Source: Scylla paramamosain
Taxonomy: Eukaryota; Arthropoda; Malacostraca; Decapoda; Portunidae
Assembly (NCBI RefSeq): GCF_035594125.1
Contig: NW_026973671.1
Span: forward strand, 516,001 to 580,000
Length of the DNA stretch: 64,000 nucleotides
Direction of reading: 5' to 3'
Shown here: positions 60,960 to 64,000 of the stretch, in pieces
How the letters are laid out: each line of letters begins with the position of its first letter
Numbering within the stretch: position 1 is the stretch's first letter
Program-made: the position numbers and the translations under genes
The notes under the pieces: generated by a model
Told to the model about the DNA's origin: nothing
Seen by the model: the letters and a program-made list of their open reading frames with translations, nothing else
Databases searched by the model: none

Positions 60960-61260
60960 CCATTCAGCGGTGCAGCCCACACCTCAGCGCGCGCGGGAAG
61001 GGTGGGGGCGGGGAACACTGGCATCTTTAAGATCAGCCTTTCATCTCACCTTGCAGTATGGTTTCCTCAGCCAATGATTCTATTGGCGGGAGGGACGGGG
61101 GAGCAGTGTGGAGTGCGGAGTAGTGGAGTCTTTGGAGCACCACGACCCAAGCCGATTTGCAGGAGTGGATTACTTGGCGGAGGAGACTCAAGCATTGTGA
61201 AAGGATTAAGCTGCCAAAATTACACGATTTTCAAGCCGTCCTAAGCCTCAGTATCTCCCC
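60960..61260. other. GC-rich, CpG-containing patch, possible promoter
   Basis: CGCGCGCGGGAAGG, GGGGGCGGGGAAC and several later CpGs stand out from AT-rich surroundings. The frame at 61002-61244 has no motif. Promoter or first-exon status is a guess. Confidence 0.3.
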
Positions 61261-61439
61261 CGCACGAGTGAGCACACCGCACTGGTCCAACTGACGCCGG
61301 TAAACCCTTGCAATTTGGACTTAGCGTAAAATGTAATGAATACCACTGACTTGATTCGTTTGCTTCTCTCACGTGTGGAGGGAGTCACCACTGGGGGTTT
61401 TAGTTCTGTAGACTTAGGTGTTTAGTATGTTTAGTCAGT

Positions 61440-61710
61440 TACCTTTGCCAGGCTTTAAAGGACCTTACTGGAGTTTTCAAGGGTGTTTTTTTTATGATTC
61501 TAGTGATAGTTTAGTAAGATTGAAAGGATATATATCATTGGTTTTCATGTTTTTTTTTTTTTTTTTATGATTCAAGGAAATTTTATATAAGTTTTTAGGG
61601 GCTTTTCATGATTCTAGTGACAATTTAACAAGAATCCAGAGGGAGTTATTAGTTTTCAAGGACGTTTTCATGATTGTGATAACAGTTCAACTAAGAATTT
61701 TCAAAGGTGT
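61440..61710. repeat. Weak tandem repeat with ATGATTCTAGTGA words
   Basis: TTTTCAAGG, TTTATGATTC(T)AGTGA, AGTTTA and AACAAGA recur at roughly 100- to 120-bp spacing (about 61474, 61568, 61600 and 61670). The style resembles the repeat at 6413-6740, but the words are different. Confidence 0.4.
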
Positions 61711-61782
61711 TCTCCAGCATTCAATACCACTAATGAGAAAAACACGCTTTAAGAATCCGATTAACCGTCCCCTGGCCTTCAA

Positions 61783-62012
61783 AAAATAAAATAAATAAAA
61801 TAAATAAATAAATAAATAAATGAAAAATAATGAGACAGCAAAGTACGAATACAGGGTTTTCTGGTACTGAAGTCCAGGTCAGTGGTAGTAATATCCTCTA
61901 CATCCACACACACCCACACACACACACACAACCACCCACCCACCCACCCACCCACACACACACAACCACCCACACACACACCCACACACACACACACCCA
62001 CACACACACCTC
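61783..62012. repeat. (AAAT)n and CA/CCA-rich repeats
   Basis: AAAT 61788-61822, then interrupted CACACC and CACCCA repeats 61903-62010. Confidence 0.9.
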
Positions 62013-62309
62013 GCAGCGACTGTCACCCACCAGCGTCAAATATTCAGCAGTGTAAGTTAAAAAATGAGGACGTAAGGACACGCTGACGCCCTTTCTCCTT
62101 ATGCCCGTGTTTAGAAGCGCTCTGCTCCCTCACTAGTATTTTCCAACACGACAGAGACACTTAGCCGTGTTTTCAAGGGTGTTTTACCTGTTAATAATGT
62201 AGAAATCATGTTAACGTGTCGCTAGAATAATAAAAAGGTACCTTTGAAAACCCGTGTCATTTGAACTAAAGAATTTTGAAAGTAGTGAAGGTGCGGCGCA
62301 GAGATGTTG

Positions 62310-62660
62310 CAGGTTAGGTCAGATAAGGTTAGACTAGGTAAGGTTATGTCAGATAAGGTTAGGTTAGGTGAGATAAGGTTAAGCTTACATTAAATTGGAT
62401 TATGATAACGTAGGATAAGACAGGTTAGGTTAGGTAAGGTTAGGTCAGATAAGGTTAGGTTAGGTTAGGTGAGATAAAAGTTAAGCTTACATTAAGTTGG
62501 GTTAGAATGACGTAGGATAAGACAGGTTAGGTTAGGTGAGATAAAGGTTAAGCTTACATTAAGTTGGGTTAGAATGACGTAGGATAAGGCAGGTGAGGTT
62601 AGGTGAGATAAAGGTTAAGCTTACATTAAGTTGGGTTAGGATGACGTAGGATAAGGCAGG
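62310..62660. repeat. 67-bp minisatellite carrying TTAGG-type motifs
   Basis: AAGCTTACATTAA begins at 62381, 62483, 62550 and 62617. The last two periods are 67 bp. The first is 102 bp because of extra GGTTAGGT repeats. Each unit holds GTTAGGTGAGATAAAGGTTAAGC and GTTAG.ATGACGTAGGATAAG. The leading 70 bp is nearly pure GGTTAGGT. Confidence 0.9.
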
Positions 62661-62854
62661 TTAGAACAGGACACAGATGGATCAGTCTAGACAATCATGA
62701 CTCATCACAAGACTAATTACCTTGGCTAATCTTTATCTGGCTTATCTTTTTTTCATTTCCTCCTCACTCGCCTACTGTCTGTCCCTGTGTGTCTCTCTCT
62801 CTGTCTCTGTCTCTCTGTCCCGTCTTTATTACCCTCAGTTACCAGATCGAGTGC

Positions 62855-63262
62855 TAAGACACCCTAAAAACACCTTTAAACACCTTAAAACACCCATAAG
62901 CATCCTTAAACACCCTGAAAACACCCTTAAATCATGCCAAAACCTTAAAACATCCTTAAAACACTCAAAACATCCTAAGGCATCCTAAAACATCCTTAAA
63001 ACACCCTTAACTCATGCCAAACGACCCTAAAACACCCTCAAAACACCCTTAACTCATGCCAAACGACCCTAAAACACCCTTAAACACCTTAAAAACATGC
63101 CAAAAACTATCTTGAAACACCAAAACCCTCAAAACACCTAAAACACCCTTAGTGTTTTAAAACACCCTTAAACACCTCAAGACACCCAAAAACACCCTTG
63201 AATCATGCCAAATGACCCTAAAACACCCTTAAAACCTTCAAACACCCTTAAAACCCTTTATT
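62855..63262. repeat. Minisatellite of 11-12-bp units (ACACCCTTAAA)n
   Basis: About 30 degenerate units of ACACCCTTAAA, with AAATCATGCCAAA or ACTCATGCCAAACG variants recurring every 60-100 bp, which suggests a higher-order arrangement. Confidence 0.85.
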
Positions 63263-63404
63263 AACCCGAGGCATGCCCACTGAGAATATCGTAATCTCAC
63301 CATTTCCCCCAAACTTTTTTTTTTTTATCATCTGTCACTTTTTTTTTCATTCACGTTTTCCCTTTTCCCGCACCACAGTTTTCCCGACACGGCCGTTATC
63401 GCGT

Positions 63405-63720
63405 CCACTAAAAGGAGGGAGGGAGGAGTGGGAGAGGAACAGGTGAGGGAAGAACGGAGTCGAGGGAGGTAGGAGGAACGAGGGAACGAGGAAGGGAAGG
63501 AGAGAGGGAGGGAGGAGGGGACAAGGAGAGAACGAGGGACGTAGGAGGGAAAAAGGAAGGAGGGAGGAGGGGACAAGGAGAGAACGAGGGAGGTAGGAGG
63601 GAAAAAAGAAAGGAGGGAGGAGGGGACAAGGAGAAGACGAGGGAGATGGGAGGGGAAGAAGGAGGGAGGGAGAAGGGGACGAAGAGGGGATAGAGGGAGA
63701 AGCGGATGAGAGAGGTAGGA
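63405..63720. repeat. Purine-rich minisatellite, about 52-bp period
   Basis: GAGGGGACAAGGAGA occurs at 63515, 63567 and 63620, with a variant near 63672. Each is followed by ACGAGGGA and GTAGGAGGGAAAAA. The Pro/Ser/Leu minus-strand frames are artefacts. Confidence 0.88.
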
Positions 63721-63773
63721 AAATACCCCTTGATGGCTTCGCTGATTCGTAAGCGCGACGTGTCCTCATAAAA

Positions 63774-63802
63774 AGCTTCACGCTTCACGCTTCACGCTTC
63801 AG
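63774..63802. repeat. Heptamer repeat (CTTCACG)n
   Basis: Four tandem copies of CTTCACG. Confidence 0.9.
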
Positions 63803-64000
63803 GTAGTAAAGCGAGGCTGCACCGAACACCTGAGCGAGACACCGGCCGGCCCCACCTGTGTGTTGCACTGGCGAGGCAATCAAGGCGCCGCAGCATCTCT
63901 TGCAACACACACACACACACACACCCTTGCTGCATTATCCTATCAGCATTACCACCCCTTAAGCCTACACTAGAACAAAAAAGAAAAAAAAAAGCCTCTC
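63803..64000. other. No gene seen; short (CA)n at 63905-63924
   Basis: GC-richer sequence at 63815-63900, then a CA repeat and an A-rich end. Confidence 0.5.

Noticed and set aside
61002..61244. 80-codon ORF in the GC-rich patch
   Set aside because: No domain, start context or splice signal. GC-rich sequence favours chance open frames.

Overview
This window is eukaryotic nuclear DNA, most likely from a decapod crustacean (a crab is my best guess). The evidence is the very high density of long perfect dinucleotide arrays, repeated TTAGG-type (arthropod telomere) motifs, three unrelated families of decaying non-LTR retrotransposons, small exons with GT-AG introns, and no bacterial gene layout. 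The species call is an inference. Most long open frames here are translations of microsatellites and are left out.

Three parts look like host or self-contained genes. (1) A minus-strand gene runs from about 40.6 kb down to 18.2 kb. Its small exons (40418-40570, 35748-35810, 29020-29139, 22656-22770, 21763-21857, 18241-18323) have good splice sites and agree in phase at every junction. There is an alternative terminal exon at 28248-28339, a possible 54-nt cassette exon, and a decayed duplicate of one exon at 42068-42261. I do not recognise the protein. (2) A plus-strand gene fragment at 47.6-52.6 kb encodes an LDL-receptor class A module and an SRCR domain split over two exons, each exon embedded in microsatellites. 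(3) A 3980-bp DNA transposon at 22838-26817 has 29-bp terminal inverted repeats, a perfect 4-bp target duplication (ATGT) and a two-exon, uninterrupted transposase of about 676 residues with a DDD/E-type core. It sits in an intron of gene 1 and looks intact. It is the best candidate for an undescribed system.

Layout: 0-2.3 kb, retrotransposon fragments and a decayed C2H2 zinc-finger array. 2.4-10.5 kb, mostly non-coding with microsatellites, a long purine-rich strand and a diverged tandem repeat. 10.6-11.1 kb, a SINE with two tRNA-like units (one a perfect tRNA-Arg(UCU) cloverleaf) set between AT arrays. 11.1-17.6 kb, two large copies of non-LTR family A (Jockey/I-like), one on each strand. 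18.2-29.1 kb, gene 1 exons, a hAT deletion derivative with an 8-bp target duplication, the intact transposon and a piggyBac-like MITE. 30-35 kb, more family A, a dead mariner and a Tigger-like MITE. 36-40.2 kb, two tandem CR1-like elements (family B). 40.6-46 kb, family A fragments, a gypsy/Ginger-type integrase and an RTE-like element (family C). 47-53 kb, gene 2. 53-57 kb, a long inverted repeat overlapping an unknown coding exon, and a family A copy split by a TTAA-targeting MITE. 57-64 kb, simple repeats and several minisatellites, including one built on TTAGG motifs.

A recurrent theme is repeat birth from older sequence. GA microsatellites appear at purine-rich seeds inside retrotransposon copies whose relatives in the same window are unexpanded. 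A 56-bp minisatellite and an in-frame triplication have both arisen from the family A coding region.
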